Assembly (NCBI RefSeq): GCF_029852145.1
Contig: NC_079976.1
Span: 14,369,104-14,433,103, forward strand
DNA: 64,000 bases
Reading direction: 5' to 3'
Origin: Microplitis mediator
Lineage: Eukaryota; Arthropoda; Insecta; Hymenoptera; Braconidae
Numbering within the stretch: the first letter of the stretch is position 1; each line of letters opens with the position of its first letter. The translations under genes and the position numbers were made by a program. Shown piece by piece: positions 25,903 to 37,874 of the stretch. A model generated the notes under the pieces. That model saw only the letters and a list, made by a program, of their open reading frames with translations. It did no database searches and had not been told where the DNA came from.

Positions 25903-27285
25903 GTGAATAGTTGCACTAGGGCAGCTCTATCAGAATCTTTAAGACAACTTGGTGATCTCGCGTATACGTACGTTGTTGTCTATATGGACGACATTTTAGT
26001 TATTGGGGAGACAATAGAGCAAAGTTTGGAAAGGCTTCAAATAGTGCTTGACATTCTTATCAAAGCCGGTTTCTCGTTTAATTTTTCGAAATGTTCTTTC
26101 TTAAAAACCGCTGTTTCATACCTGGGATACGAGATAAAGGACGGCGAGGTTCGTCCTAATCCGCGAAAAATAAAAGCTTTAACAATTTTACCTGCTCCAC
26201 AAACTGTTACCCAGCTTCGACAATTTATTGGCCTAGCATCATACTTCCGTCAGTTCGTACCGAGGTTTTCTCATATAATGAAACCATTGTATGCGTTAAC
26301 TGCAGGTAAGAAAAATATTGAGTGGAAAGAAAGTCATGAGAGAATTCGTCAAAATGTAATTTCTGTGTTGACCGCCGAACCCGTACTAATGATCTTTGAC
26401 CCTACTTATCCTATTGAATTACATACTGATGCTAGTGCTGAAGGCTATGGGGCTATATTAATGCAAAAAGTAAATAATAAAAACCGGGTAGTTGAATATT
26501 TTAGTAAAAGAACAAGCACGGCAGAATCCAGATACCATTCATATGAGTTGGAGACCCTAGCCGTTGTCAACTCTATTAAACATTTCCGCCATTATTTACA
26601 CGGTCGCGAGTTCACAGTATTTACAGACTGTAATTCCTTAAAAGCATCGCGCAATAAAACAGATCTGAACGATCGAGTCCATCGATGGTGGGCATTTTTA
26701 CAGGCATTTGATTTTGATATAGTCTATAGAGAAGACAAGCGCATGGAGCACGTAGACTTTTTCTCGCGAAACCCGATATGTCTTGATGAGCGTAAACCGA
26801 CGGATAAAATTGAACAAAAACGTATTGATCTTGCGGAAATATCAGACGACTGGCTACTAGCTGAGCAACGACGGGATCCGGAAATTTCTGAAATCGTTAC
26901 GAAACTAGAAAACGAAGAGTTATCGGACGATCTTGCCAATACATACGAATTGCGATCGGGTACACTTTACCGAAAAATACAACGTCGCGGTTCATCATAC
27001 TGTTTGCCAATCGTCCCCAGGGCATTTAGATGGGCAGTTATTAACAATGTTCATAGTTCTATAATGCATTTAGGATGGGACAAGACACTTGACAAAATTT
27101 ACGATCATTACTGGTTCGAAGGTATGTCTAAGTATGTCCGTAAATTTGTGGATAATTGCATGACCTGTAGACTCTCTAAGTCTAGTTCAGGTAAGGTTCA
27201 AGCCGAGCTCCATCCTATCCCTAAAACCATGGTATACATGGTATACCATGGCACACAGTTCATATTGACATTTCAGGTAAACTGA
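25903..27285 (+). pseudogene. pol: Partial Ty3/gypsy pol: RT C-terminal half, RNase H, integrase zinc finger
   Basis: The frame opens in the middle of reverse transcriptase: the catalytic YMDD is only about 27 residues from the start, so the fingers and first palm part are missing. It continues through the RT thumb and connection, an RNase H with TDAS and TDC motifs at about residues 175 and 246, and an HHCC-type integrase zinc finger (H...H...CMTC) near residues 395-425. A small duplication around 27230-27262 (ATGGTATAC twice) coincides with loss of frame before the integrase core. The upstream deletion fuses gag remnants to pol. The copy cannot make a complete RT, yet its LTRs look fresh, so it was probably mobilised in trans. 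Confidence 0.85.
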
Positions 27286-28343
27286 GTGGTAAAAGTACTT
27301 CCAAAGAATACGTAATTGTCTTAGTTGACGCGTTTACAAAGTTCGTTTATTTATATCATACTCGGAAAATAGACTCCAACAATACTATTCGAGCTGTTAA
27401 ATCAGCAATATCTCTGTTTGGAAAACCATCTCGCGTGATAGCGGACCAAGGTAGATGTTTTACCGGTAAAGATTTTCAGGAGTTTTGTAAGTCACAAGAC
27501 ATCAGACTTCATTTAATAGCTACTGGCTCTAGCAGAGCAAATGGGCAGGTAGAACGCGTGATGGGAACACTGAAAAATATGTTTACTGCGGCAGAGACAG
27601 ATGGTCGTTCATGGCAAGATGCTATAGGAGAGATACAATTGGCTATGAATTGCACTACCAATCGGGTAACAAAAGCTAGTCCGTTAGAACTACTAATTGG
27701 AAAAGTAGCAAGACCTCTTGGTCTGTTAGCTGATGATAATGATAGGGAAATTGATATCTCTAGTGTAAGACAACGCGCGGTAGATAATATGGAATTAAAT
27801 GCAAAATATGACAAAACTAGATATGACAAGACTAAAGCTAAAGTAGTTAGATTTAATACGGGAGACTTTGTTTTGCTTAAAAATGAAGAGAGAAATCAAA
27901 CAAAATTAGATCCGAAGTTCCGGGGTCCATTCGTGATAACTAAAATTCTTGATGGCGATAGATACAGCTTGAGATCTTTGAGTAGCAAACGAACGTATAA
28001 ATATGCTCACGACAAACTGAGAAAAATGCCTGAAAGTCATATTCCCAGGGAGCTAGACGTGTGTGATGTCGATAGTGACGAGGAAGGTGTTGAAAAAGAC
28101 ACTAATGGCATTGATAATAATGTGGAAGGTGTTGAAAAAGACACTAATGGCATTGATAATAATGTGGAAGGTGTTGAAAAAGACACTAATGGCATTGATA
28201 ATAATGTGGAAGGTGTTGAAAAAGACACTAATGGCATTGATTATAATGTGGAAGGTGTTGAAAAAGACACTAGTTCTATCGATAACAATGAAGAAGGTGC
28301 TGAAAGAGACACTGATTGTTTCGATAGTGATGAGGAATGTTAA
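27286..28343 (+). pseudogene. pol: Integrase core and tail of small gypsy element
   Basis: This is a separate frame from the upstream pol. Conserved integrase core positions are visible: Asp in the first strand just after the frameshift, the second Asp in ADQGRCF (about 27441), and Glu in NGQVERV (about 27540). A GPF-type C-terminal segment follows (KFRGPFVI, about 27918). The end is an unusual acidic tail of 14-residue repeats encoded by a 42-bp tandem repeat, with TAA at 28341. The catalytic triad appears intact although the domain is out of frame with the zinc finger. Confidence 0.85.
28083..28335 (+). repeat. 42-bp in-frame coding tandem repeat
   Basis: GAAGGTGTTGAAAAAGACAC recurs every 42 bp, about 5-6 times, encoding the unit EGVEKDTNGIDNNV. 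The first copies are almost identical; the last two diverge in sequence but keep frame and acidity. Confidence 0.95.
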
Positions 28344-28870
28344 GTCTGGCTATACGCGTTGGGCTGTCATCGGCACTGCATTACCTGTGTGGCTTGCTGA
28401 AGGTGTGCGATGGGCAGCAGGCGGTATAGTGCAGGCTAGGTGTCGTCATACACCTGTTATCAGACCATGTTACATGCGTTGAGTCGCGGTGTCACTGCAT
28501 TACCTGTGTGGCTTGCTGAAGGTGCATTGCGAGCTCAACGATGGGACAGAAGTAAGACAATGTTGGGATCATACACGTACTTGCACTGAGGGAATCTGAC
28601 AGGCTTATTAACTCTAAGGTTTAGTAAATTGTAAAATGAATAGAAAAAAAATAACTAAAATCATAATAGTGCTATCAAGAATGTTTGGGGTTACATTGGA
28701 TCTCTGAATCGGATTAAATTGAGTAGTATTAAATCGGATTAAGTTAGGAATTGAACAAAAGAAAAATTAAGTTAAAAAAAAAAAAAAAAAGAAAAAGAAA
28801 TTGACACGCCAGTTAACAACCGAAATAATTTTCAGATGCACCCGAGGACGTGTGCTTGTCAGGATGGCCG
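28344..28870. other. 3' untranslated region of small gypsy element
   Basis: It contains a direct repeat of about 32 bp (CACTGCATTACCTGTGTGGC... at about 28372 and 28491) and a purine-rich tract AAAAAAGAAAAAGAAATTG at about 28783-28803. No ORF is credible. Confidence 0.6.
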
Positions 28871-29596
28871 TGTCGGAGATAAAATAATACTTGGGTTTTT
28901 CCTGAGACTTGGGAAAGTCCCAACTATATTGAGTTTGTTTTTAGACAATAAAAACTTAGTAAAAATATTTTACAATTTAATCCGCTTAAGATTTTGTTAG
29001 TTTTCATATTTACGTTTATGACGGTAGACTTAGGTCGAAGGAGCCCGTCTGGGCATCCAACGTAGACACGATCGAGAGATAGCAATATTTTCGGTATAAT
29101 GAGTTTTTAAAACATATGGAAGTAATTGTACGAGTTTGTAAAAATTACCTGAGATATAGTTTTGGTCGAGTCGGGGACTCAAGAATATTGGGTACAGAGA
29201 GTTAGTTCTAATTGAGAAAAGGAACGGACGACATTGCTATCCGACCGATCGTGTATTCGTTTCGATTTTAACTTTACCGCCGCGCACATTTCACAACAGT
29301 AACTAGAATATTGTCAATAGTTGTTATTCTCTAGTAAACTAATCGTTTGTAATAATTTGTGTATTTAATATTGTGTAATATTTGATATTTTGTAATCTTT
29401 GATATTTTCTCGGATACTTTAATATTGTGTAGTTGTCCGATACTGATATTATTGCTTGCAATCTTATTGTTTAGTGTATACGATATTTGTGAGTAGTAAT
29501 TACCTGTGTGTGTTCGTTAAATTGTTTAATAAATAAGATGAGTGGCAAAGATAACGGCGTAGACCCGAGTCTCATTAATACCTCAACGGGTGATTC

Positions 29597-29600
<4 letters not shown>
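28871..29600 (+). repeat. 3' LTR (730 bp) of small gypsy element
   Basis: Same start, end and length as 24844-25573, then (TA)n. The whole element is 4757 bp. Confidence 0.93.
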
Positions 29601-29649
<49 letters not shown>

Positions 29650-29659
<10 letters not shown>

Positions 29660-30655
29660 GTGCTTCATTTCAGAGCAACATTTGTTTTAAGTGCTTGTGG
29701 AATAAATCATAGTTTAACACAAAAAAAAAAATTTTCGCGCAAGAAAAAAAAATCTATGTCGATTACAGACCTAGCTCATCAAAAAATTCGATTTTTCCAT
29801 TTAAATAACACGGGAAAAATTTTTTTTTAGCTGTAAGTATTTTTAACCTCGTTAACAAATCAATAGATCAAATAGACTAATACATATTTTTGTAGGAAAT
29901 TGAACGCTCTACAAAAAAAGTTTCTTATCATTTTTCAATAAATCCATCTGTTCAAAAGTTATTAGAGCTCGAAGTAAAGTTGGAGATCTTTTTACTTTAC
30001 CGGCGAAACTATCAGACTTATCACAAAATGTTGAGGGATCATTTTGTTGACAAATTTATTCTCTACAAATTATTATCAGTAAAGTTTCTTCAAATTCCGC
30101 ATCGTTTTCTAGTTATTTCCATTTTAATTTCAAGCTCTTGAAAAAGTGGTTCTGATCGACTCCAAGAGCACGACATTAAAATGGAAATAACTAGAAAACG
30201 ATGCGGAATTTGAAGAAATTTAACTAATAGTAATTTATAGAGAATAAAATTGTCAACAAAAAAAATTACACATCATTTTGTGATAAGTGTGATAGTTTCG
30301 CCGGTAAAGTAAAAAGATCTCCAACTTTACTTCGAGCTCTAATAACTTTTGAGCAGATGGATTTATCGAAAAATGATAAGTGACCTTTTTTATAGAACGT
30401 TCAATTTCCTACAAAATTATGTAGCAGTCTATTCGATCTATCGATTTGTTTAATGAGTTAACAATACTTAAAGCAGAAAAAAAATTTTTTCCCGTGTTAT
30501 TTGAATAGAAAAATCGAATTTTCCAATGAGCTAGGTCTGTAAACGACATAGAATTTTTTTTTTGCGCGAAAATTTTTTTTTGTTTTGAACTATGATTTTA
30601 TCTACATGCACTTGAAAAAAAAAATGTTGCAACGAAATGACGCACTCTAATATAT
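29650..30655. mobile_element. 1.0-kb palindromic foldback element
   Basis: The left end, GGGTGCTTCATTTC, is mirrored by GAAATGACGCACTC at about 30632-30648. Inside, CCATTTAAATAACACGGG (about 29797) mirrors CCCGTGTTATTTGAATAG (about 30491). The turn lies near 30150, where about 40 bp separate the arms. It is flanked by TA repeats. Confidence 0.85.
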
Positions 30656-30659
30656 ATAT

Positions 30660-31692
30660 ATATATTAGGGTGATCCAAAAAATAACAAATTTTTTTTTTT
30701 TCTTTCAAACAGGTTCAAAAGTTTCATTTAGATTAAAAAGGACGCCTGTAAAAATTAGAGCTCTTAATATTAACATTAAGAGGTTCCTCATCGCACTTTT
30801 CTATTTTCCATAAGAATAACATGGGAAAAATTTTTTTTACGTCTTCTGATTTTTATAAGTAGCTAACGATGCGTCATAGGAATAATTGGCAGCCATATTT
30901 TAGTAGGGAATTGAATGCTCTACAAAAAAAGATTTTTATCATTTTTTGAGGAATCTATTTGTTCAAAAGTTATTTGAAGTTGAAGTCGAATTCATATTAA
31001 ATTTTGAGATTTTCTACTTTTCCGGCGAAACTATCAGACTTATTACAAAATATCATCAGACCTTTTTTGTAGACAATTTTATTCCCTAAAAGTTATTTCG
31101 AATAAAGTTTTTTCGAATTCCGCATTGTTTTCTAGTTATTTTCATTGTAATGTCATGCTCATAAAAAAATATTCTTCTGATCGATTTTAAGAGTTTGACA
31201 TTAAAATGAAAATAACTAGAAAACAATGCGGAATTCGAAAAAACTTTATTGGAAATAACTTTTAGGGAATAAAATTGTCTACAAAAAAGGTCTGATGATA
31301 TTTTGTAATAAGTCTGATAGTTTCGCCGGAAAAGTAGAAAATCTCAAAATTTAATATGAATTCGAGTTCAACCTCAAATAACTTTTGAACAAATAGATTC
31401 CTCAAAAAATGATAAAAATCTTTTTTTGTAGAGCATTCAATTCCCTACAAAAATATGCCTGCCAATTATTCCTATGACGCATCGTTAGCTACTTATAAAA
31501 ATCAGAAGACGTAAAAAAAATTTTTCCCATGTTATTCTTATGGAAAATAGAAAAGTGCGATGAGGAACCTCTTAATGTTAATATTAAGAGCTCTAATTTT
31601 TACAGGCGTCTTTTTTTATCTAAATGAAACTTTTGAACCCGTTTGGAAGAAAAAAAAAAGTTTGTTATTTTTTTGGATCACCCTAATATATA
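30660..31692. mobile_element. 1.0-kb palindromic foldback element (ATTAGGGTGATCC ends)
   Basis: TATATTAGGGTGATCCA at the left mirrors TGGATCACCCTAATATA at the right. The arms are nearly perfect (about 500 bp each), for example GATTTTAAGAG-type sequence near the centre at 31170. An internal AATAACATGGG block (about 30815) is mirrored near 31526. The small ORF in the right arm is not credible. Confidence 0.88.
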
Positions 31693-32460
31693 TTAGGGTG
31701 GCGCAAAAAAACCGACTATTTTTATTTTTTAGATCTCGCATGAAAATTTGTTGGTTTACGATGTTTTAAGAAGCCTCTCCAAAAATCAGCTCGATAAAAA
31801 ATTTGCAAGAGGTCGCTCACGAATTTTTAAAATATCCAAAATGATAGAAATTCGACTTTTTTATTTCCAATTTTTTTCTTTCTCCTAGTAGCAATAGTTT
31901 ATATTTGTGAAACCCTGACCACGCTGAAAATTTAAGCCCAAAATTAAAATATTTAAATGGCGCTTAAGAATTTTTAATATTAACTGATAGAATGTAACTA
32001 ATAGTTTGAATTAGTTTTTGTATTTTTTATAACTCAATTATTGTCATTCCAGTAAAATATAACTTTCGCATAACCAAAAATATACAGGACAGTCTTAAAC
32101 AATAAAATTTGGTAAGTTTTGAATAAGCGGAAAAACCTACAAACTGAATTAAAAAATAAAAAAGCATGTAAATAACTTATTATTTCTATTCCTCGGGATA
32201 TCTTTTCATTCATTGTCATGTAAATCAATGGCGAAAAAATCAAGAAGCTTTATTATTAATATTTAAGGGTCGCTCGAAAATGTCCAAAAGACAGCACTCG
32301 AAAACATTCAAAATTCGTAAGCGAGGTTTAAATATTTAAATTTTGGGCTTAAATTTTTAGCGTGGTCATGGTTTCACAAACACATTCTATTGCTGCTACA
32401 TATCTTAGTGTTCCACGAAGCTCAATAAAGTTGTATTTTGCCATTTAAATAACACGTAAA
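31686..32460. mobile_element. Degenerate foldback element, right end lost
   Basis: The left end TATATTAGGGTGGCGCAAAA directly follows the previous element, sharing its TA. Inner arms at about 31886-31975 and 32305-32400 are inverted copies (GTGAAACC...CACGCT...AAGCCCAAAA). The outer right arm has no match to the left, although CCATTTAAATAACACG still occurs at 32440-32455. Confidence 0.7.
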
Positions 32461-32695
32461 CAAATTTGCAACGCATGTGATGTCAGATAGGGCTCAGAAC
32501 GATACGGTTTAGCTGTCAGAACGATACAGTAGATCGTTGCAGTAACAATCTAGTAGATAACTTTTTCGTATTGTTACTGTAGCTATACAGTATACTTCTC
32601 AGAACAATATTTTTTCTCCGTGTATAGATAGCTCAAACTTCATCAATATAGTCAAAATTACAATTAATCAACATTTTTTATCAATTTCTTTTTAG
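32461..32695. other. Intron or flank upstream of MULE exon
   Basis: It contains a repeated CAGAACGATACRGT motif (32497 and 32519) and ends in a pyrimidine-rich acceptor, TTTCTTTTTAG (ending 32695), supporting the exon that follows. Confidence 0.55.
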
Positions 32696-32905
32696 GCAAT
32701 ACCGATAGCTTATGCATTGATGGAATCGAAATCTACAGAAGCTTATCTAGAAGTACTCGATGGAATATTTTTAATGATCTGTCCAGAATTAAGTAATTTT
32801 AAATCAGTCGCATTCCATACCGATTTTGAGCTTGCAGAGAGGAACGCAATTTTGACATTATTTCCAAATGCGACAATACAATTTTGCATGTTTCATTATT
32901 GTCAA
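32696..32905 (+). pseudogene. MULE transposase exon (catalytic-domain part)
   Basis: This is a 210-bp exon bounded by acceptor TTTTTAG and donor CAA|GTAGG, phase 0 at both ends (70 codons). It encodes AIPIAYALMESKS, then FHTDFELAERNAI, then the QFCMFHY signature, the order typical of the MULE transposase domain (family knowledge): the DFE-type acidic position, then C-x-F-H. The next exon is at 37875, 5 kb away because a TIR element occupies the intron. Upstream exons (FLYWCH or DNA-binding part) are not seen in the window. It is called a pseudogene because the last exon is split by a retroelement. Confidence 0.85.
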
Positions 32906-33564
32906 GTAGGAAACATCAAATTCATTATTTACATAATAGAAGAGCAAAAAAAATAATAATCGGATACGTAGTTTAAAATTTATAGAAAGTTTTCACACAC
33001 ATACGCGCGCACGCTTATCACTCTGGTAGTCAGAATCCCGACTAGAATTTTTCTTAAGGACCTGACGAGGTCCCTATCATGTTAACCTTATTTCAAATAA
33101 GGTCCAGATCGGGGTATCCTGACGAGGAACTGATATGGATGTAACGCTCAAGACCCGTGAGGTCCTTATCAAGATTGCCTTATCAGGACCTTACTAGGAT
33201 ACCCTCATCGAATCCTTATCAGGTCCTTACCGGAATATCCTCATCAAATCCTTATCAGGGTTGCCTTATTAGTAATTATTTAAAAAAAAAAATCAAATTG
33301 CGAAAAAAAAAATACGAGAATTTTCACTCGATCGAGAATATGATTTATTGTAATAAGAGCATTAATCAGAGGAAGTAAATATGTTTTCTATTGATGAAAT
33401 AATCACGATGACTGCTGGGCTCGAACGACAACTCGATGTCAAAGAATAACTGATGAAGTAAAAAATCCGTGCTACAATAATTGACGTGATTGTTATATAG
33501 TATTATTTTGGATTTTGTTTAATCTTTAGCCTGTAATTGAAATATTGAAAGGGATTGGATAACT

Positions 33565-33798
33565 TTTTTTTGAATAAGGATATTATGATGAGGTCCTGAT
33601 AAGGAACTCGTCAGGTTGACCTGATGGCAAATTACTTTTTTTTTAATAAGGATTTCTTGATGAGGTTCCGAAAAGGAACTCTTCAAGTTGACCTGATGGC
33701 AAATTACTTTTTTTTAATAAGAATTTCTTGATGAGGTCCTGAAAAGGAACTCATCAAGTTGACCTGATGGCAAGTGACTTTTTTTTTAATAAGGATTT
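33565..33798. repeat. About 72-bp tandem repeat (3 copies) in the TIR element
   Basis: GATGAGG recurs at about 33587, 33659 and 33730, each followed by AAGGAACTC, GTTGACCTGATGGCAA and a T-run. The third copy is cut by the insertion at 33799. Confidence 0.9.
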
Positions 33799-35136
33799 TG
33801 TTACGTCCAAGCCACATAACATATATCCCAGTCCCTTGTTTTGAGTCAAGACACTTAAGTCCTTTACTCGGGTAACGGGGACCACGTTATTTGGTGCTGC
33901 GCATGAATAATAGGAATAATAGGAGGAGTGTATGTGCGTTCTTGAAGTTAGCAATAAAAATGTCAGGGCTTACAGATGCGGTTTGTTTATTGAAGACAGT
34001 TATTCAGAATGTACACAAGTCGATGATGATTACAATAATCGGTGGTGGCTGGACAGGACACTCGGACATCTCCCGGATTTGACTGCTTCTGATTGGCGGC
34101 AAGTAGTTGGAGATGAATTACGTTTTGCAGGTGCTTCTGGTTCACTTCGACAATTTCACTGGTCACCATCACGAACTAATTCGCTGCCGCACTCGAATGA
34201 AAGATTATTCGGATTATCAAAATGTTGTCGCGAGATTCACGACGCGACAAATTCCCCGATGATTTTCGTTAAGTTAAGATCAAATGCCGAGCTTAATCTC
34301 GAGTGAATTTATGAGATGCACGCTAGCCAAATTTTATTCGTAAATTTAGAACCGCACTGATTACCGAGAAAAGTGTTAAGAATTTAATAGTCAATTGTTG
34401 CAAAAACGGAATAAATCGATTACGTCGAAATCTTAATGAATTATTTGAAATGATTCTATTATATTCGAAGGTTAGAAAAATGTACTCAAAAATTAAAAAC
34501 GGCAGAGAGTTTCGTAACAACCGATGAGTCTTTTTATACTCTCGAGACTGAATACTGGTGAGGGAGAATTTTTGGACAATTGGGGCACTGGAGGGTTATT
34601 TTTCTGCATTGTGTAGGGGCATGGGTGGTTCTATTTTGAGAGAACTAATATGCCTTGACTTATTTACAGGTGGGTGGTAAATCTGGCACCTTGGTAAAGA
34701 AGATAGATACATAATTCCCTTAGAATTGAGAGAGATACAAATTGTGATAAGAAGGGAAGTAGGTGGGCCCTAGGTATGTAGTTACGAGAAATTTGGAAAA
34801 AGCGAGATAAGACATTACGTGATAGGGTAATGAGGAAGTGGAGAAAGTGATAGGCGAGATTTTCTTCACCCTAGGCGAAATAGGGGAACGTATAAGTTGG
34901 ATAGGTAACTAGGCCAGGCAAGTAGGGGGCCATTGATAAGCTCCTTGTTGAATTCTTATCTTGTGAACACAAAGACTCTCGACTGCCAGAGCTAGTAACA
35001 ATGGCTACTCTGGACATCACAATTTACAAGGGATTCTTTATTATAATCTTAGTTTTATATTCATGTTTACGCAGCTGCTTCTGGTTGGTAACGTCTTTCT
35101 TTTAATTCGGAGAACCAGTACCGAGGTAATATTAAG

Positions 35137-37232
35137 ATCCCGGGAAAAAATGTTTTTATCAAATTTTATAAAATAATATGAAATTTTATACAATTTTATA
35201 AAATTTTGTAAGATTTTATAAGATTTTATAGCAAAATTTTATAAAAATTCATACAATTTTATAAAATTTTATAATATTTTATACAATTTTATAAAATCTT
35301 CTAAAATTTTATAAAGATCTAAGTAAGGAACGTAATAAATAAATGTAATTTTATAAAATTGTATGACATTTTATAAAATTGTATAAAATATAACAAAATT
35401 ATATAAAGTTTTACACAATTGTATAAAATTTTATATGGTAAGATCTTAAAAGGGAAGTCATAATTAGATAAAATTTTATATAATTGTACGAAATTTTATA
35501 AAATTTTATGAAATTGTATAAACTTTTATACGATTTCATAAAATTATATAAATTTTTATACAATCTTATAAAATTTTATAAAGTAAGATCTTAGTGAGGG
35601 AAATAATAATTAAATGAAATTTGATATAATGGTATGAAATTTTACAAAGTTTCATAAAGTTTTATATGATTTCATAAAATTATATAAAATTTTATACAAT
35701 CTTATACAATTTTATATAATTTTATGAAGTAAGTCCTTAGACGAGAAGTAATATTTAGATAAAATTTTATAAAATTTTATAAAGTTGTATACGATTTCAT
35801 AAAATTATATGCGATCTTATAAAATCTTTTCCAATTTATACAATTTTATGAAGTAAGATCTCAAAAGGGGAGTAATAATTAAATAAAGTTTTATATAATT
35901 GTATGAAATTTTATAAAATTATATAATATTTCATAAAACTTCAGAGAACTTAATGCCACTATTGCATCTAGTGTAGGGTAGCATTTTGTAAAATTTGATA
36001 AAATTCCACACAATTTTATAACATTTATTACAAATTATTATAAAAATTGTTAGAAATTCAAAGTAAATAAATGAAATTTTCAATGGCCATAATAAAAAAA
36101 ATTTCATTTTTGCGGGCAAAATATGGTGATAAACAAATATGAAAATTGTATTATAAAAAATATAATTGGTTACCTAAATATATGCAGGGTACCTCTAGAA
36201 AAATGTAGAAAAAAAAAGTTCTGAATATTGAATAAGTTTGATTTTATTAAAATTTTTTGTAAGTTATTTACATTAAGAAAAATCATATTTTACACAATTA
36301 TTGGATGCAAAGGAAGATAAAAAAGTTTTTAATAGTTTTTATCATAATACAAAAGTCTTTAACATTTTTCGACCGGCACTTGATTCTTGAAAAAGTTTAA
36401 TGAAAAAAATTTAAAATAATGCTCAATTATATTTACAAAAGTAATTTTGGGATGGTTATAATAGATTTAAACAAAAAAAAAATTTTTTTATAAAATTTTA
36501 GAAGTACCTCGTTTTGTCTACCCCCGCCACCCCTTTCTCTTACATACTTATATATATATTACATAATGTGATAACTTTGATTTAATGTTTTTAAACTTTT
36601 ATTTCGTCAACTAGCAATTCAAATTAAATCGTCGTTACTCAAGACAAAGTTCAAAGGTTTCGCCATTAATTCAAAAATAAAAATCATGAAAAATCAATAA
36701 ATGTAATTAATTTTAAAATTTTATGTCTATTAAACAGTCGATAGTTAAATTATTCAAATCTTTTTTTTATATATAATTATAAATTAATACTATGAAATAT
36801 GGCTGATAAGAATTCATGAGTAATCATAAATACAGCCACGAATATTTCTAAGATACAAGTGACCAATAGACGAGCGGAGCAGACTACGATTCTTCAATAA
36901 CAAAAGTTAAGCAGCATCGAGGGTGGCCATAAATTGGATGGGTGACCCGTCCCGGAAAAAAAAATCATTTTATAATACTTTATAAAATTTTATAAAATTT
37001 TACAAAATTTTATAAAATTTTATACTGAAAATGGCCTAGTAAAATTTTATGAAATATTACAAAGTTATATAAAATTTTATAAATTTTTATGAAACTTCAT
37101 AAAATTTTATAAAACTTTAGAAAATTTGATAAAATTTTACCAGGCCATTTTCAGTATAAAATTTTATGAAATTTTATAAAATGTCAGTACTAAAATTTTG
37201 TCAAATTTTATAAAAACATTTTTTCCCGGGAT
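35137..37232. mobile_element. 2.1-kb AT-rich foldback element built of TTTTATAAAATTTTATA units
   Basis: ATCCCGGGAAAAAATG at the left and its inverse CATTTTTTCCCGGGAT at the right bound a region full of degenerate ATTTTATAAA repeats. Five blocks begin with a GTAAGATCTTA-like spacer (about 35440, 35583, 35727 and 35848). A secondary palindrome, ACTGAAAATGGCCTAGTAAA against TTTACCAGGCCATTTTCAGT, spans about 37025-37160. The middle (36150-36830) is ordinary AT-rich sequence. Confidence 0.7.
36903..36947 (+). pseudogene. 5S rRNA-like fragment (3' half)
   Basis: AAGTTAAGCAGCATCGAG, then TTGGATGGGTGACC at 14-base spacing, closely matches the conserved middle and 3' part of eukaryotic 5S rRNA, including the C-box region. 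The 5' half is not recognisable. It could be a 5S pseudogene or the head of a 5S-derived SINE, since a GGAAAAAAAAA tract and AT repeats follow directly. Confidence 0.6.
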
Positions 37233-37874
37233 TTGTTATCTTGCCGTTGAAAACGCGGAGTAGCCGTTATCCCTACCTAGAACAAGCAAGGTGGATAGAA
37301 AAAAATAGTATGTACTAGGTTTAAATTTTATAAAAACCGGATGTGAGTAAGTCTTGGTAAATATGGGGTAGTCAGGTGATGACTCGCTGCGGGTAAAAAA
37401 ACGCAGTTGAGGAATTTGGCCTCGATATAAATTTTTATTTTATATTTAAATTCCGAGAACTACCGACGATCGCCTCGTACATTTATGCCTGTTTAGCCGA
37501 ATTGAATAATCTTCCATTTTGAGCACTTGCAAGATAAAAAAAAAAGACTGAGTTTACTGACGATGAAATGCTCGCAAGAGCACTATTTTTATCCGTTATG
37601 ATAGCCATTACAAAATTTCCTGAGCACCTCAGAACGTAACAATTTCCTGATGGACTCTTGATAAGGGACTCGTCACGTTTACCTTAATAAGGCAAACCTT
37701 ATATTAACCTGACGAGGTACTTATTGTTCTTCAGGCAAACCAGGAAAAAATTCTAGTCGGGATGTAAGTTACAGCTTTTCAAAAATCACTGAAAAAAAAC
37801 TGTTCTGCTCCTTTAATGATTTTTTTTGTTAATATTGTAAAAGCTGTTTTTGTACAAGTTTTTTTTTTCTATAG

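Larger units (their letters stand above)
33799..37641. mobile_element. TG...CA insertion with ATTT duplication, possible solo LTR
   Basis: ATTT at 33795-33798 and 37642-37645 flank a block beginning TGTTACGTCCAAG and ending CTCAGAACGTAACA. It interrupts a tandem-repeat unit whose sequence resumes on the other side. TG...CA ends and a 4-bp duplication suit a solo LTR; the ends are also inverted repeats (TGTTACGT). Subtracting the nested AT palindrome leaves about 1.75 kb. A perfect hairpin TTGTCGCG/CGCGACAA lies near 34226-34251. No pol or gag was seen. Confidence 0.6.
33035..37763. mobile_element. TIR element inside the MULE intron (about 4.7 kb including nested insertion)
   Basis: ATCCCGACTAGAATTTTT at the left is mirrored by AAAAATTCTAGTCGGGAT at the right. 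Next to both ends are degenerate blocks of the motif GAGGTCCTGATAAGGA and its complement, including CTGACGAGGT(C/A)C on the two sides. No transposase was seen. The element carries a nested insertion (33799-37641), so its own length is under 1 kb. Confidence 0.75.

Noticed and set aside
28063..28482. 139-codon frame with MWKVLKKTLMALII repeats
   Set aside because: Alternative frame of the 42-bp repeat that codes the integrase tail in the other frame.
33932..34306. 124-codon frame in the TG...CA insertion
   Set aside because: No domain, no splice context, composition typical of an LTR; retained only as non-coding.
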